Source: Fluviispira multicolorata
GTDB taxonomy: Bacteria; Bdellovibrionota_B; Oligoflexia; Silvanigrellales; Silvanigrellaceae
Direction of reading: 5' to 3'
Length of the DNA stretch: 64,000 bases
Assembly: GCF_009208585.1 (NCBI RefSeq)
Contig: NZ_WFLN01000005.1
Location: forward strand, 607,309-671,308
The notes below the pieces were generated by a model, which worked only from the letters and a program-made list of their open reading frames with translations, did no database searches and was not told the origin of the DNA. Shown one piece after another: positions 1 through 8,579 of this stretch. Both the position numbers and the translations under genes were made by a program. Each line of letters begins with the position of its first letter. Positions within the stretch are counted from its first letter, which is position 1.

Positions 1-200
1 AAGGCATTTTAGGTTATTCTGAAGAACCTCTCGTCAGTTGTGATTATAATGGATGTACCAATAGTTCAACTATTGATGCAGAATATACTACTGTTATTGG
101 TGAGAATATGGTTAAAGTTCTTTCATGGTATGATAATGAAGCTGGCTTTAGCAATCGTATGGTCCAATTGACTCGTCTTGTTGCGACTGGAAAATTATAA
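1..200 (+). CDS. gapA: Glyceraldehyde-3-phosphate dehydrogenase, C-terminal part
   Basis: The window opens inside this gene; the reading frame begins at base 3 and ends in TAA at 198-200. The roughly 65 visible residues match the C-terminal end of GAPDH: a stretch like [26 protein letters not shown] followed by [10 protein letters not shown], where the WYDNE.G.S.R motif is nearly invariant in the family. The enzyme catalyses the NAD-dependent phosphorylating oxidation of glyceraldehyde-3-phosphate in glycolysis. The catalytic Cys lies outside the window. A strong terminator follows at once. Confidence 0.93.
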   Translation, partial: GILGYSEEPLVSCDYNGCTNSSTIDAEYTTVIGENMVKVLSWYDNEAGFSNRMVQLTRLVATGKL

Positions 201-226
201 TTTTTTAGTTAAATCTAAAAGCGGTT

Positions 227-269
227 AAAAATAAAAACCTATAGCGGAATGTTATAGGTTTTTATTTTT
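227..269. terminator. Bidirectional intrinsic terminator between gapA and the convergent ligase gene
   Basis: A 17-bp perfect stem (227-243 paired with 253-269) has CCTATA/TATAGG at its tip and A-rich and T-rich flanks, so it gives a U-tract on both strands. It serves the two convergent genes, and the last codons of the minus-strand gene lie inside it. Confidence 0.85.
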
Positions 270-1319
270 AATTCTGGTTTTCCCATACCATAAATTCCTA
301 TCATATGAGCGTTTTAAAGCCGATTCTGCGAGGATTTGAAAGAGTTGTTCATAATTTACTCCTATTTTTTCAGCCATCATTGGTAGAACACTATAGTAGT
401 AAGAAATACCTGGTAAAGTATTTGCTTCTAAAAAATACACTTCACCTTTTTCATCACAGCGCCAATCCATGCGAACAAAATCTTTTATTTCAAGAAATTG
501 AAAAAGATCTTCCGTTCCTTTTTTAATAATACTTTCTATTTTTTTTGTGAGTTTAGGAAAAGTTACTTTTTCTTCCATAAAATCTTTTGATTTGTTTGTA
601 AGACCATAAATTCCATCATTAACTTCTATTTGTGCAATGGGAAGATTTTGAATTGGCGTACCAATAATTGCAGATGTGTATTCTGCACCTTTAAGATATT
701 TTTCGATTAAAACTCCATGTGGGTATTTTTCCAATAAAGAGTAAGTTAATTTTTCTGTGTGTGATTTTGAATTTGAAATTGAATAAGATGCATTAATTCC
801 CATACCTGAACCTTCACCGTCCGGTTTGATAAAATGTGTTTCGTTAAAAAATTCACGTGGAATTTTCTTAAGGTCTTTTAGTTTTTTGATTATGTAAAAA
901 GGACTCGTGGGAATATTGAGATATTGGCATGTTAATTTGATTTGCGATTTGCTCATACAAATAGATTGAGTAAATGGATCTGATCCAATAAATGGAATAC
1001 CAGATATTTCACAAAGAGATGGAATCCATCCTTCGCGTGCAAGTGATCCCCAACCTTCGACAACAGAATGAATAAGTGAACATTGAGAACTCTTCTCACT
1101 CCAATTCTTTAGAAATGAATTATCCATGGGAAAAAGAATTACAGAAAAACCAATTGATTCCCAAGTCTGAATGATTTTATCGATTGTATTTTGTGTTTCC
1201 CATTCTCCATTTGCATCATCTGGAAAAATCATTTCACTTGAATTTTCAAGTTTCGCTGGTAGATCATAGACAAACCCAAGTGTTAGTTTTTTATTTTTTC
1301 TTTCAAAATTTTGTCTCAT
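252..1319 (-). CDS. D-alanine--D-alanine ligase-like ATP-grasp protein
   Basis: The protein has 355 residues. The N-terminal half carries the Ddl-type substrate domain (VVEGWGS..REGWIPSLCEISGIPFIGSDP, residues about 85-115). The ATP-grasp half follows, with FIKPDGEGSGMGI (about 163-175), an EKYLKGAEYT strand, and the Mg-binding end RMDWRCDEKGEVYFLEANTLPG. The fold joins two amino acids or a similar carboxylate and amine using ATP. The family's usual SVGS loop is replaced by GSGMGI, so the substrate may not be D-Ala-D-Ala. It stands alone and runs toward gapA. I am sure of the superfamily and less sure of the reaction. Confidence 0.75.
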   Translation of the reverse strand: MRQNFERKNKKLTLGFVYDLPAKLENSSEMIFPDDANGEWETQNTIDKIIQTWESIGFSVILFPMDNSFLKNWSEKSSQCSLIHSVVEGWGSLAREGWIPSLCEISGIPFIGSDPFTQSICMSKSQIKLTCQYLNIPTSPFYIIKKLKDLKKIPREFFNETHFIKPDGEGSGMGINASYSISNSKSHTEKLTYSLLEKYPHGVLIEKYLKGAEYTSAIIGTPIQNLPIAQIEVNDGIYGLTNKSKDFMEEKVTFPKLTKKIESIIKKGTEDLFQFLEIKDFVRMDWRCDEKGEVYFLEANTLPGISYYYSVLPMMAEKIGVNYEQLFQILAESALKRSYDRNLWYGKTRIKNKNL

Positions 1320-1544
1320 GTTTTTCTTCCTTCTTTGAAAATGACATAAACATATGTTGTGTCTTTGACGATGCTACCTGCTGTTAAAAAGTTATCCTTG
1401 TCTGACAAGGAAAAATAATTTCTTAATAAAAATTTATAAAAAATGGTATTGCCACTACCATTTTTTTTTGGCATGAGTTAAATTATCTTTGAACCGTGAT
1501 TGTGAAAACGGTTTGTAATTCTTTTTTTGAAAGGAGAGTGTTTC

Positions 1545-1994
1545 ATGGCTGAAACAAAGCGTAAGAAAACGGGTGCGAAAAAAACTGCAGCAAGAAAAAC
1601 AACAAAAAGAGCTGGAAAGAAACCAGTTGCAAAGAAAAAGAAAGTAGCTGGAAAGAAACCAGTTAAGAAAACCACTGCAAAGAAAAAAACCACCAAAAAA
1701 ACGACGAAAAAAACGGGTGCAAAAAAAACGACTCGTAAAACCACTGCAAAGAAAAAAACTGCTAAACGTGGTCGTCCAGCTGGTAGCACAGCAAAGAAAC
1801 GCGGTCGTCCAGCGAAATCTTCTACTAAGAAACGTGGTCGTCCAAAGAAGGCAGTCGTTAAGACTCCAAAAAAACGCGGTCGTCCAAGCAAACTTGATAA
1901 ATTAAAACAATCAATGAGACGCGGTCGTCCAAGAAAAACTTCTGAAAAAACTCCAGTCATTAATGACACAATGAACGAACAGGGAGCATTATAA
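1545..1994 (+). CDS. Histone H1-like AT-hook DNA-binding protein
   Basis: A 149-residue, extremely basic, low-complexity protein. Residues 1 to about 75 are Lys/Thr/Ala repeats of the KKTTAKK type, as in the tail of eukaryotic histone H1. Residues about 76-140 hold five RGRP AT-hook cores (four KRGRP and one RRGRP) at intervals of 10-18 residues. AT hooks bind the minor groove of AT-rich DNA, so in this AT-rich genome the protein is probably an abundant nucleoid protein. The start is the ATG at 1545, since GAAAGGAG lies 7-13 bases upstream; an upstream in-frame ATG at 1527 has no such site. A terminator follows directly. It appears monocistronic. Confidence 0.8.
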   Translation: MAETKRKKTGAKKTAARKTTKRAGKKPVAKKKKVAGKKPVKKTTAKKKTTKKTTKKTGAKKTTRKTTAKKKTAKRGRPAGSTAKKRGRPAKSSTKKRGRPKKAVVKTPKKRGRPSKLDKLKQSMRRGRPRKTSEKTPVINDTMNEQGAL

Positions 1995-1996
1995 TT

Positions 1997-2036
1997 TAAG
2001 CACAAAATAAATTATTTCTATTTTGTGCTTATTTTT
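1997..2036 (+). terminator. Intrinsic terminator after the AT-hook gene
   Basis: A stem of AAGCACAAAATA paired with TATTTTGTGCTT is followed by a run of T. It ends just before the start codon of the next gene, which therefore needs its own promoter or read-through. Confidence 0.85.
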
Positions 2037-2040
2037 TATT

Positions 2041-3111
2041 ATGAGTCAATTTTCAAAAGATCTCATAGCGTGGTATCAATTAAATAAACGATCTTTTCCG
2101 TGGCGTGAACAAATAAATGTTTATCACACATGGATTTGTGAAGTTATGAGTCAGCAAACAACTTTAGCTGTTGTTTTGCCGCGCTTTAAAGAATTTATAA
2201 ATGAACTTCCTGATCTCCATTCTCTAGCTAATTGTTCTGATGAAAAACTTAGAAAATTATGGGTAGGTCTTGGTTATTATGCCCGAGCACGCAATTTAAG
2301 AAATGGTGCACAATACATTTTACAAAATTTTGATAATAAATTTCCATCTTGTAAAGATGAATGGTTGAAGGTACCAGGTTGTGGTCCTTATACTGCATCG
2401 ATAATTTCGAGTATCTGTTTTAATGAGCCCGTTGCATGTGTTGATGGAAATGTGGTTCGTGTTGTAAGTCGAATTCTTGGAATGAACAAAGACGTTTGGG
2501 AAAAAATTGGACAAGAGAAAATTTCTTGTTACGTTAATGAGTGTATTCCAAAAAATTATCCAGGTTGTTTTAACCAAGCAATGATGGATCTTGGAGCTAC
2601 GGTTTGTAAAAAACAAAATCCTATCTGTCAAGAATGTCCTATACAAAAATATTGTTACTCATTTAAAAATAATATTGTTTCGTTATGTCCCCCTAATAAA
2701 CCGCGAAAAGATTTTCAAACGGAAAATATATTTGCACTTTTATTAAGACGTAATAAGAAATTAGAATATTCAATTATTTTGAGAAATCAAGGATTTTTAG
2801 CTAAGACTAAAGGTTTTCCACTTTTATGTTCTAAGGAAGGATACTCTAAAGAAAAAATTTTGGCTGTCGCGAATAAATTAAATCTAAAGACAACTTGTTT
2901 AGAAAAAACATTTAAACATTCGATCACACATCATAAAATCACTGGGCATACTTTTGTAATAGATTGCAATGAAGATGATTATAAAGTTAAATCACTTTTA
3001 AAGCACTTTGCATTGCCAGAAAAAAATGAGTGGTTTGCCCTCGCTCATATAAAACAGAATATATCTTCTTCACTTGACCTTAAGGTGTTAAAAACTCTAT
3101 CCTCAGAATAG
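2041..3111 (+). CDS. mutY: A/G-specific adenine DNA glycosylase MutY
   Basis: MutY removes adenine mispaired with 8-oxoguanine. Visible signatures are the catalytic Glu in ICEVMSQQTT, the helix-hairpin-helix LKVPGCGPYTA, the catalytic Asp in CVDGNVVRV, and the iron-sulfur loop with spacing C-x6-C-x2-C-x5-C (CKKQNPICQECPIQKYC). The C-terminal third matches the place of the NUDIX-like 8-oxoG recognition domain, though it is poorly conserved. The length of 356 residues is normal. I chose the ATG at 2041; the longer frame from a TTG at 2023 runs through the preceding terminator hairpin. Confidence 0.92.
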   Translation: MSQFSKDLIAWYQLNKRSFPWREQINVYHTWICEVMSQQTTLAVVLPRFKEFINELPDLHSLANCSDEKLRKLWVGLGYYARARNLRNGAQYILQNFDNKFPSCKDEWLKVPGCGPYTASIISSICFNEPVACVDGNVVRVVSRILGMNKDVWEKIGQEKISCYVNECIPKNYPGCFNQAMMDLGATVCKKQNPICQECPIQKYCYSFKNNIVSLCPPNKPRKDFQTENIFALLLRRNKKLEYSIILRNQGFLAKTKGFPLLCSKEGYSKEKILAVANKLNLKTTCLEKTFKHSITHHKITGHTFVIDCNEDDYKVKSLLKHFALPEKNEWFALAHIKQNISSSLDLKVLKTLSSE

Positions 3112-3142
3112 ATCAAATAAATTTTATTCTGAGGAGATTTTC

Positions 3143-4669
3143 ATGGCAACGAACTTGAGTCTTATACCTCCTTATATTAATGGACGCTTTTCATCATTAA
3201 ATAAACCTGAAAGAATTTTTTCAATATATAATCCTGCAAATCCATCAGATATTTTAGCAGCAGCAGGCTGGGGAAAAGATCTTGTTGAACCTGTTATTCA
3301 AGGAATGAAAACGGCGCAAAAGAAATTTAATTTGGTTTCTTCAGAAGAAAGATTAAATTACATAAATAAATTTATTGGATATTTGAAGGAAAATTCTGAA
3401 GAAATAAAAAGTAACATGATGCTTGAGCTTGCTCGTTCACGTGTTTCCGTCGAAGAAGAATGGAAATTATGTGAAAAATTATTTAAAGCCCTTCCTGAAT
3501 TTTGTAAGCAAATACTTTCTTTAAAAAAAGATGATGATGGCTGGGAGTGGAAATACTCTCCACTAGGTTTGGTGCTTATCTCTTCTAATATTGCTTTGCC
3601 TGTTTATTCCCTTCTCTGTGGTGTTTTACCTGCTCTTGCCAGTGGGAATGCCGTCTGTTTGAGACCATCCTCCCACTGCCTTCTTTCAGGCTCTTTGTTG
3701 GCCAGTGGATTTCATCAGGCTTCATTTCCAGAGGGGACGGTGCAAATTATTTATGGTGACTTTGAAGTCTTTCGTCGCTTGGTATTGAGTCATCAATTTG
3801 ACACTATTTTATACACAGGGGGTGAAGAAAGTCTTGAGCAAATTCGCAGAGACACTCAAGGACAACAAAATGCGCGATTAGTTCTTTGTGGAGGAGGGAA
3901 AAACGCAGCATACGTTTCTGCCTCCGCAAACATGGAAAAGGCAATTGAAAAAATAATATATGGGGCTTGTCTCGATGCAGGACAAAGATTGGAATCCACG
4001 AGCCTTGTTTTTGTGGAGAAAAAAATTTTTAGTGAGTTCCAAGATCAATTTGTGACCTCAATTAAAAATATGCCAATTGGTGTTAGAGAAGATTTAGCAC
4101 GTGCTGATAAACATGTTATGGAACCTCTTTGCAGTGTGAATGCTTGGGAACGTTATTTACGCTTTCAAGGAATTGCAGCGCGTGAGTCCGATGAAACTCT
4201 TCGTTGGGGTAAGCCTATCGATAATGGAGGCGATGGTTATTTTGTTTCCCCCGGTGTGCATCTTATGAGACCAGAAAAAATTTTAAAGAGTATTTATGCT
4301 TCAAATGCTTTTTTTGGGCCTGATGTTTGTCTTGTTCCTGTGGATGGTAAAGAAGATGTTATTTCTATTCTTGACAGTTTAGGGGCGACTCGCTGTCTTG
4401 GCATTCACAGCCAATATGCTGAAGAGGCACAAGAAATACGCCGTTTGTCGAACGTTCCTTCTCTTTTATGGAACAGTGCAACCACTGATCTCAATCCTTT
4501 ATTACCAAGTATTGGGCGTGGGAAAGCAGGTAATAGTTATATAACTGGGTTGCATTTTATTTATTCCACAATTTATCCACAGACTTTAAATTTATCTTTA
4601 CCAATTGGATTGACAGAAGGTGATTTTAAGGAAGTTAAAAGAACTAAAAAGGCTGTTGTAAAAGGATGA
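3143..4669 (+). CDS. Aldehyde dehydrogenase-family protein lacking the catalytic Cys and Glu
   Basis: A 508-residue member of the ALDH superfamily. The conserved scaffold is present: YINGRF near the N-terminus, the oxyanion-Asn region SSNIALP (about 147-153), LPALASGNAVCLRPS (162-175), YTGGEES in the cofactor domain, and GGGKNAAYV (250-258). At the two catalytic sites it departs from the family. The usual LELGGKN reads LCGGGKN, so Glu becomes Cys249 in my alignment, and the nucleophile motif GQxC reads GQRL (280-283), so Cys becomes Leu. The frame is intact over full length, so this looks like a retained non-catalytic or repurposed paralogue and not a pseudogene. The nearest flavour is AstD-like. 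RBS GAGGAG precedes the ATG. Confidence 0.8.
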   Translation: MATNLSLIPPYINGRFSSLNKPERIFSIYNPANPSDILAAAGWGKDLVEPVIQGMKTAQKKFNLVSSEERLNYINKFIGYLKENSEEIKSNMMLELARSRVSVEEEWKLCEKLFKALPEFCKQILSLKKDDDGWEWKYSPLGLVLISSNIALPVYSLLCGVLPALASGNAVCLRPSSHCLLSGSLLASGFHQASFPEGTVQIIYGDFEVFRRLVLSHQFDTILYTGGEESLEQIRRDTQGQQNARLVLCGGGKNAAYVSASANMEKAIEKIIYGACLDAGQRLESTSLVFVEKKIFSEFQDQFVTSIKNMPIGVREDLARADKHVMEPLCSVNAWERYLRFQGIAARESDETLRWGKPIDNGGDGYFVSPGVHLMRPEKILKSIYASNAFFGPDVCLVPVDGKEDVISILDSLGATRCLGIHSQYAEEAQEIRRLSNVPSLLWNSATTDLNPLLPSIGRGKAGNSYITGLHFIYSTIYPQTLNLSLPIGLTEGDFKEVKRTKKAVVKG

Positions 4670-4689
4670 AAAGTTAAAAGAATTAAATT

Positions 4690-4956
4690 TTAATTTCCTA
4701 AAAAATATTTAATTATTAATATTAAGAATTGAATTAAATAGCCAATGTAAATTGGATTTATCTTTTTCTGTAAGTCAAAGAAGCTGACTGTTTTGGTTAT
4801 ATTTTCTTTTTTAATAAATTCTGAAAATAATTCTTTTAATTTAATTGAGCGGTGGGGTAGGATAGGGACATTCTGATTTTTTGAAACTTCTTCTTTAACT
4901 GAGATAGAAATCTTGATGTTTTGCAAACGAAGTTCTATAATAATAATATTTTTCAT
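4690..4956 (-). CDS. Small hypothetical protein with C-terminal membrane segment
   Basis: 88 residues, not recognised. The first part alternates short hydrophobic strands (MKNIIIIELRLQNIKISISV), the middle is polar, and the C-terminus IGYLIQFLILIIKYFLGN is a probable membrane helix. An AAAAAGGG sequence lies about 5 bases ahead of the ATG. It faces a long non-coding region, so it may be transcribed on its own. Coding status is likely but not certain. Confidence 0.45.
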   Translation of the reverse strand: MKNIIIIELRLQNIKISISVKEEVSKNQNVPILPHRSIKLKELFSEFIKKENITKTVSFFDLQKKINPIYIGYLIQFLILIIKYFLGN

Positions 4957-5180
4957 ATGAACCCTTTTTTATTTTAAATGAGGATATAAAAAGAAATATA
5001 TAAATGTTAGAAGCGTAAAAGTAGAGCATACCTGTTTTTGTCTTTACATATGTTCTCCTTTTATCAGAGATTTAACTCCGAAGGTTTGAGATGCTTTATT
5101 TAAAAATAGAACCGAAGCTTGTAATGGTCTGAAATAACTATAAGGATTTTTTTTTATTAATACAAGTTAATACAAGCCAG

Positions 5181-5255
5181 TGCAAGATAATTTGACTTCA
5201 AAACTATAAGAAATAAGCCAATGCAAGCCAATTTGATTTCGAAACTTAAAATATT
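5181..5255. repeat. Short degenerate direct repeats in intergenic region
   Basis: Within the gene-poor stretch 4957-5546 a unit resembling AAGCCAATGCAAGCCAATTT then GATTTCGAAAC occurs in two imperfect tandem forms (about 5170-5206 and 5215-5245). The AATTTGATTTCGAAAC part recurs at 5342-5356, directly before the CRISPR-like palindrome at 5357. No gene is supported here; the 60-codon frame at 5221-5403 runs through these repeats. Confidence 0.5.
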
Positions 5256-5299
5256 TTGCGTTTATTATTTAATAATTTTTTTTAATATTTTATTAAAAA

Positions 5300-5444
5300 A
5301 ATTAAATCCCTACAAATGTAGGGAAGAGTGTTACTTGGATCAATTTGATTTCGAAACGGTTCATCCCTACGTCCATAGGGGAATAGATCTCTTTCTGTTT
5401 TAGGAAGAGATCGAAACGGTTCATCCCTACGTCCATAGGGAAAT
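5300..5444 (-). repeat. CRISPR-like relic: three degenerate copies of the type I-E repeat in reverse orientation
   Basis: At 5357-5384 and 5417-5444 the sequence begins CGGTTCATCCCTACG and ends TAGGG(A/G)AAT. Against the reverse complement of the 28-bp repeat of the active array (43876-49647) I count about 22 and 23 matches of 28. The two copies start 60 bp apart, which is one repeat-spacer unit. A third, weaker copy at about 5300-5327 keeps ATCCCTAC, four changed bases, then GTAGGGAA in the same register, 57 bp before the next. The 32-bp interval between the better two contains its own hairpin (GATCTCTTTC with GGAAGAGATC). This could be a fossil array or an unrelated palindromic repeat family. 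Confidence 0.55.
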
Positions 5445-5546
5445 AGAGGTGAAGGAACATTGATTAATTATTTTATATGGGGCTGTTAGTCAATATTTAA
5501 AATATTTTTTAATTATTTGCAAATAGATTTATTCTTGATATTTTTT

Positions 5547-6053
5547 TCAGTAAAGAAGAGTTAAAGTGACATCTCCTGGTAAACGATAATATGGTTTCAT
5601 TTGACCACCCAAATTTGTGCACATTGCAGAATTTCCAGGCGTGTAAATGTTAAATGCTGTATTGTAATTCAAACAAAAATACTGCATATCCCAACCAGGA
5701 TTCCAGTAAACTCCTCCTGCTGTACCACATTCTTCAGCGCGAAAATATGAAAGACTATGATAGGTTCCTGTAGCTCCATTTGCAAGAATGTACCAACCTT
5801 TTGACTTAAGTGGATTTGCATCAACAACTGTGACACATGCAATACGGTTTGAATGATTAATTAAAGTTATACTGTTGCCAGATGAAGATGGATTAACTTT
5901 ATTTTCAATTACAGCAGTTGATAACACTGTCGGTAATGAATATGAATCATTAGATAATTCATTTGGTAGAAGATTTGAAGTTTGTTCCGCAAATGCAAAA
6001 TTTGCAACGGAAAACAATAGAGAAGCAGCAAAGCATGAAATAATTTTTTTCAT
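5547..6053 (-). CDS. Secreted hypothetical protein
   Basis: 168 residues starting from the ATG at 6053, which has AAAGGAG eight bases upstream. A clear signal peptide MKKIISCFAASLLFSVANFAFA is cleaved before EQTSN. The mature part has a linker of about 45 residues and then a compact domain with five Cys (ACVTVV, EECGTAGG, YFCLNY, AMCTNLGG) and aromatic motifs (YWNPGWDMQY) that suggest an all-beta, disulfide-bonded exported domain. I do not recognise the family. It is isolated, with non-coding DNA on both sides. Confidence 0.7.
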   Translation of the reverse strand: MKKIISCFAASLLFSVANFAFAEQTSNLLPNELSNDSYSLPTVLSTAVIENKVNPSSSGNSITLINHSNRIACVTVVDANPLKSKGWYILANGATGTYHSLSYFRAEECGTAGGVYWNPGWDMQYFCLNYNTAFNIYTPGNSAMCTNLGGQMKPYYRLPGDVTLTLLY

Positions 6054-6249
6054 ATAAACTCCTTTGATTGTAAAAAAAAAATTATATTTTGACTCGATTA
6101 TTTTTTCTACATATAAATTTGTCAAAAAATTGACTTATTGAGTTATTTTATATCTATAATAATCAATAAATTAAGTTTAATTTGACATCATTTTGTAAAA
6201 AATAATTCCGATAATTATTGGTATTTATATATTTAATAAATTGAAGGGA

Positions 6250-7341
6250 ATGGAATTGGCTTTTATAATTCTTCCCCCCACAGTGATGATTTCAGAAAAT
6301 CCAGAGACTGCAGCCGCAACTTTGGCACGGGCAAAGGCATACCAAGAACAACTTTTACAACAATTGGGAATTGCAAAAAATCAACAACAGACTTCGATTG
6401 TAAAAGGAGCCTATCGAGGAACTCGAATTTTTTTATGGAATAAAAGTTACAATGCTTATTTAGCAACATACTTTTCATTTCCCAATGGTAAAAAACAGAA
6501 TGATGAATACTTAGAAACGGCATCTCTTATTCGACATTCTGATTGTGTGCAAATGGGCTCTGTTTGGAAAATTATTAATAAATCATTCATTCCTATTTCT
6601 ATGGAAAACTCTACAGAAGATTTATTAAAAATTTCAAATCGCACTTTTATAGATAAATCTCCTTTGCGGGTTGATACCTTTTTTAATTTTCGTTCGGAAT
6701 ATCGCTTGCAAAATATTTTAGAAACATTTGTTGGAGAAAAACTTGCAGCAAATGGTATACAAAATCTAACAAATTTATCAAGAATTGTTTGCAAAGAAAT
6801 TGATGTAAAAGAATTAAAAAGTGATAAACAGTTGGAGTATCCAGCAAGAGCTCATCGAGATATTATTATAAATTTTAGTGCAAATCTGTTGCAAGAAAAG
6901 GAAACTTGGCCTAAGGTAAATTATAAAGCACAACTGAATTCTGGAGTTTTTGCGGAAAAACACGAAGATTTATTTTCTGATAAAATAGAGAATTATATTA
7001 ATCCGCAAAAAATTGCAGATGACATTTTAACGAAAGTAGTTCCATTATTGCATGATATAAGGGCAGAAGAGTTTAAGATTATTCGAAGATATCGTGGTTG
7101 GGTCTATTTAAATCGAGGACGCGCTTTTGGATTGCAGGTAGGAATGCGTCTCGTCGGGCCGAATCATTCTACTTTTCATATTATCCGTTATTTACCTGAA
7201 GTGAATGGTGAAATTGATTCTTGCATCGCTTTTATACGCTATGAAGACAAAGAGAAACCCGTATTAGTTGGAGACATTTTAAAAATAGATCCAACCCTCT
7301 TTCCAAAAGCAAAAATATCAGATACTAACCTTAATAAGTGA
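6250..7341 (+). CDS. Hypothetical protein with FlgT-like C-terminal motif, upstream of an efflux operon
   Basis: About 363 residues of unknown function. The N-terminus is Ala/Gln-rich and no convincing signal peptide is seen. The C-terminal 90 residues contain GWVYLNRGRAFGLQVGMRLV, resembling the beta-rich segment of flagellar FlgT C-terminal domains and related regulators of envelope proteins; this is only a motif-level likeness. The start is uncertain: the ATG at 6250 sits directly behind GAAGGGA, while an in-frame TTG lies at 6241. It is 25 bp ahead of the EmrA-like gene and probably shares its transcript. Confidence 0.6.
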   Translation: MELAFIILPPTVMISENPETAAATLARAKAYQEQLLQQLGIAKNQQQTSIVKGAYRGTRIFLWNKSYNAYLATYFSFPNGKKQNDEYLETASLIRHSDCVQMGSVWKIINKSFIPISMENSTEDLLKISNRTFIDKSPLRVDTFFNFRSEYRLQNILETFVGEKLAANGIQNLTNLSRIVCKEIDVKELKSDKQLEYPARAHRDIIINFSANLLQEKETWPKVNYKAQLNSGVFAEKHEDLFSDKIENYINPQKIADDILTKVVPLLHDIRAEEFKIIRRYRGWVYLNRGRAFGLQVGMRLVGPNHSTFHIIRYLPEVNGEIDSCIAFIRYEDKEKPVLVGDILKIDPTLFPKAKISDTNLNK

Positions 7342-7366
7342 ATGTTCATTTATAAGGAAAAATAAA

Positions 7367-8554
7367 ATGCTGCGGAATAAATTGCGAGATTTTAAGAAAA
7401 AGAAATCTTCTAAAATCTTTATTGGTATTTTAAGTGCTTCTTTTGTAATTTTTGTCATTTTCTGGATATTTTCTTTTGGGAAAGAAAGCACAGATGCATC
7501 GCAAATAGAAGGACATATCGTCACTATTTCACCACAGATATCAGGAAAAGTTGTTAAAATTTTTGTTTCAGATAATCAAAATGTAAATGAAGGAGATCCT
7601 TTGGTTGAACTCGACAGTGCTCAACAAAAGGTGGAAGTTGCTCTTGCTATGGCGGACTTAGATGCAGCCAAAGCATCTTTTGAACAAGCTGAAGCTGAAT
7701 TGTCACGCACAGATAAAAATTATTTTGCAAATTTAGCCCAAGCTCGAGGGGGACTCACCCAAGCTAACTCTGGAATTGTAACGAGTGCGGAAGCTGTTAA
7801 ACAGGCTAAGGCAAATTTAGATTCTGCGATCAGTGCCGAATCTTTAGCCAAAAAAAATCTTGAACGGTTTCTAAGTTTAAAAATTCAAGGAGCAGTGTCA
7901 CAAGCAGAATTGGATAATCAGCAAAATCAATACGAGCAGGCACGTGCTGCTCTTCATTCTGCACAAGCACAAGTGGCCAGTATGCAGGCATCAAGAACTC
8001 AGTCAAGTGGAGGCTTGCAACAAGCAAAAGGACAAATGTTGCAAGCTGAAGCTTTAGAAAATCAGGTTAAATCTTTTGCAGCTGCGGTTAATTTAGCACA
8101 AGCAAAGGTGAAAAGAGCTGAGGCCGCCTTAAATCAAGCTGAATTAAAGTTAAGTTATACTTTAGTCAAAGCTCCTTTTTCTGGAACTGTATCGAATAAA
8201 ACAGTTGAAAATGGAAAAATTGTTCAAATTTCTTCTCCGTTACTTTCTATTGTTTCTTTAACAGACACTTGGGTGGTTGCCAATTTTAAAGAAAATCAAT
8301 TAAAAAATATGCGTGCAGGACAAAAAGTTAAAATTAAAGTTGATAGTTATCCTTCAAAAACATTTACAGGAGTTGTGAAAGGACTTTCAGGTGCATCTGG
8401 AGCGACTTTTGCTTTGTTGCCTCCTGACAATTCTTCAGGAAATTTTGTTAAAGTAACTCAGAGATTTCCTGTGCAAATTGAAATAACCTCTCGCCCCTCT
8501 GATGCTGTCTTAAGACCTGGTATGAGCACGGTTGTGACCGTTCACACTCGTTGA
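7367..8554 (+). CDS. emrA: HlyD/EmrA-family membrane fusion protein
   Basis: 395 residues. A single N-terminal membrane helix (about 21-38) is followed by the biotinyl-lipoyl-like half GHIVTISPQISGKVVKIFVSDNQNVNEGDPLVELD (about 49-83). A long Ala/Gln/Glu-rich coiled-coil hairpin covers roughly residues 85-255. The second lipoyl half and beta-barrel follow (LSYTLVKAPFSGTVSNKTVENGKIV, VVANFKENQLKNMRAGQKVKIKVD). This is the periplasmic adaptor of a tripartite drug efflux pump, bridging the EmrB-type exporter encoded 25 bp downstream to an outer-membrane channel encoded elsewhere. It is co-transcribed with the next gene. Confidence 0.88.
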   Translation: MLRNKLRDFKKKKSSKIFIGILSASFVIFVIFWIFSFGKESTDASQIEGHIVTISPQISGKVVKIFVSDNQNVNEGDPLVELDSAQQKVEVALAMADLDAAKASFEQAEAELSRTDKNYFANLAQARGGLTQANSGIVTSAEAVKQAKANLDSAISAESLAKKNLERFLSLKIQGAVSQAELDNQQNQYEQARAALHSAQAQVASMQASRTQSSGGLQQAKGQMLQAEALENQVKSFAAAVNLAQAKVKRAEAALNQAELKLSYTLVKAPFSGTVSNKTVENGKIVQISSPLLSIVSLTDTWVVANFKENQLKNMRAGQKVKIKVDSYPSKTFTGVVKGLSGASGATFALLPPDNSSGNFVKVTQRFPVQIEITSRPSDAVLRPGMSTVVTVHTR

Positions 8555-8579
8555 TTTTAAATTCTTTTTTGGAATAATT

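Noticed and set aside
1478..2005. Minus-strand 175-codon frame rich in GRPRF, FF and VV
   Set aside because: It is the shadow of the repetitive AT-hook gene on the plus strand, which has a ribosome site and a terminator in place.
5221..5403. 60-codon open frame
   Set aside because: It runs through the direct repeats and the CRISPR-like palindromes and has no ribosome site or family likeness.
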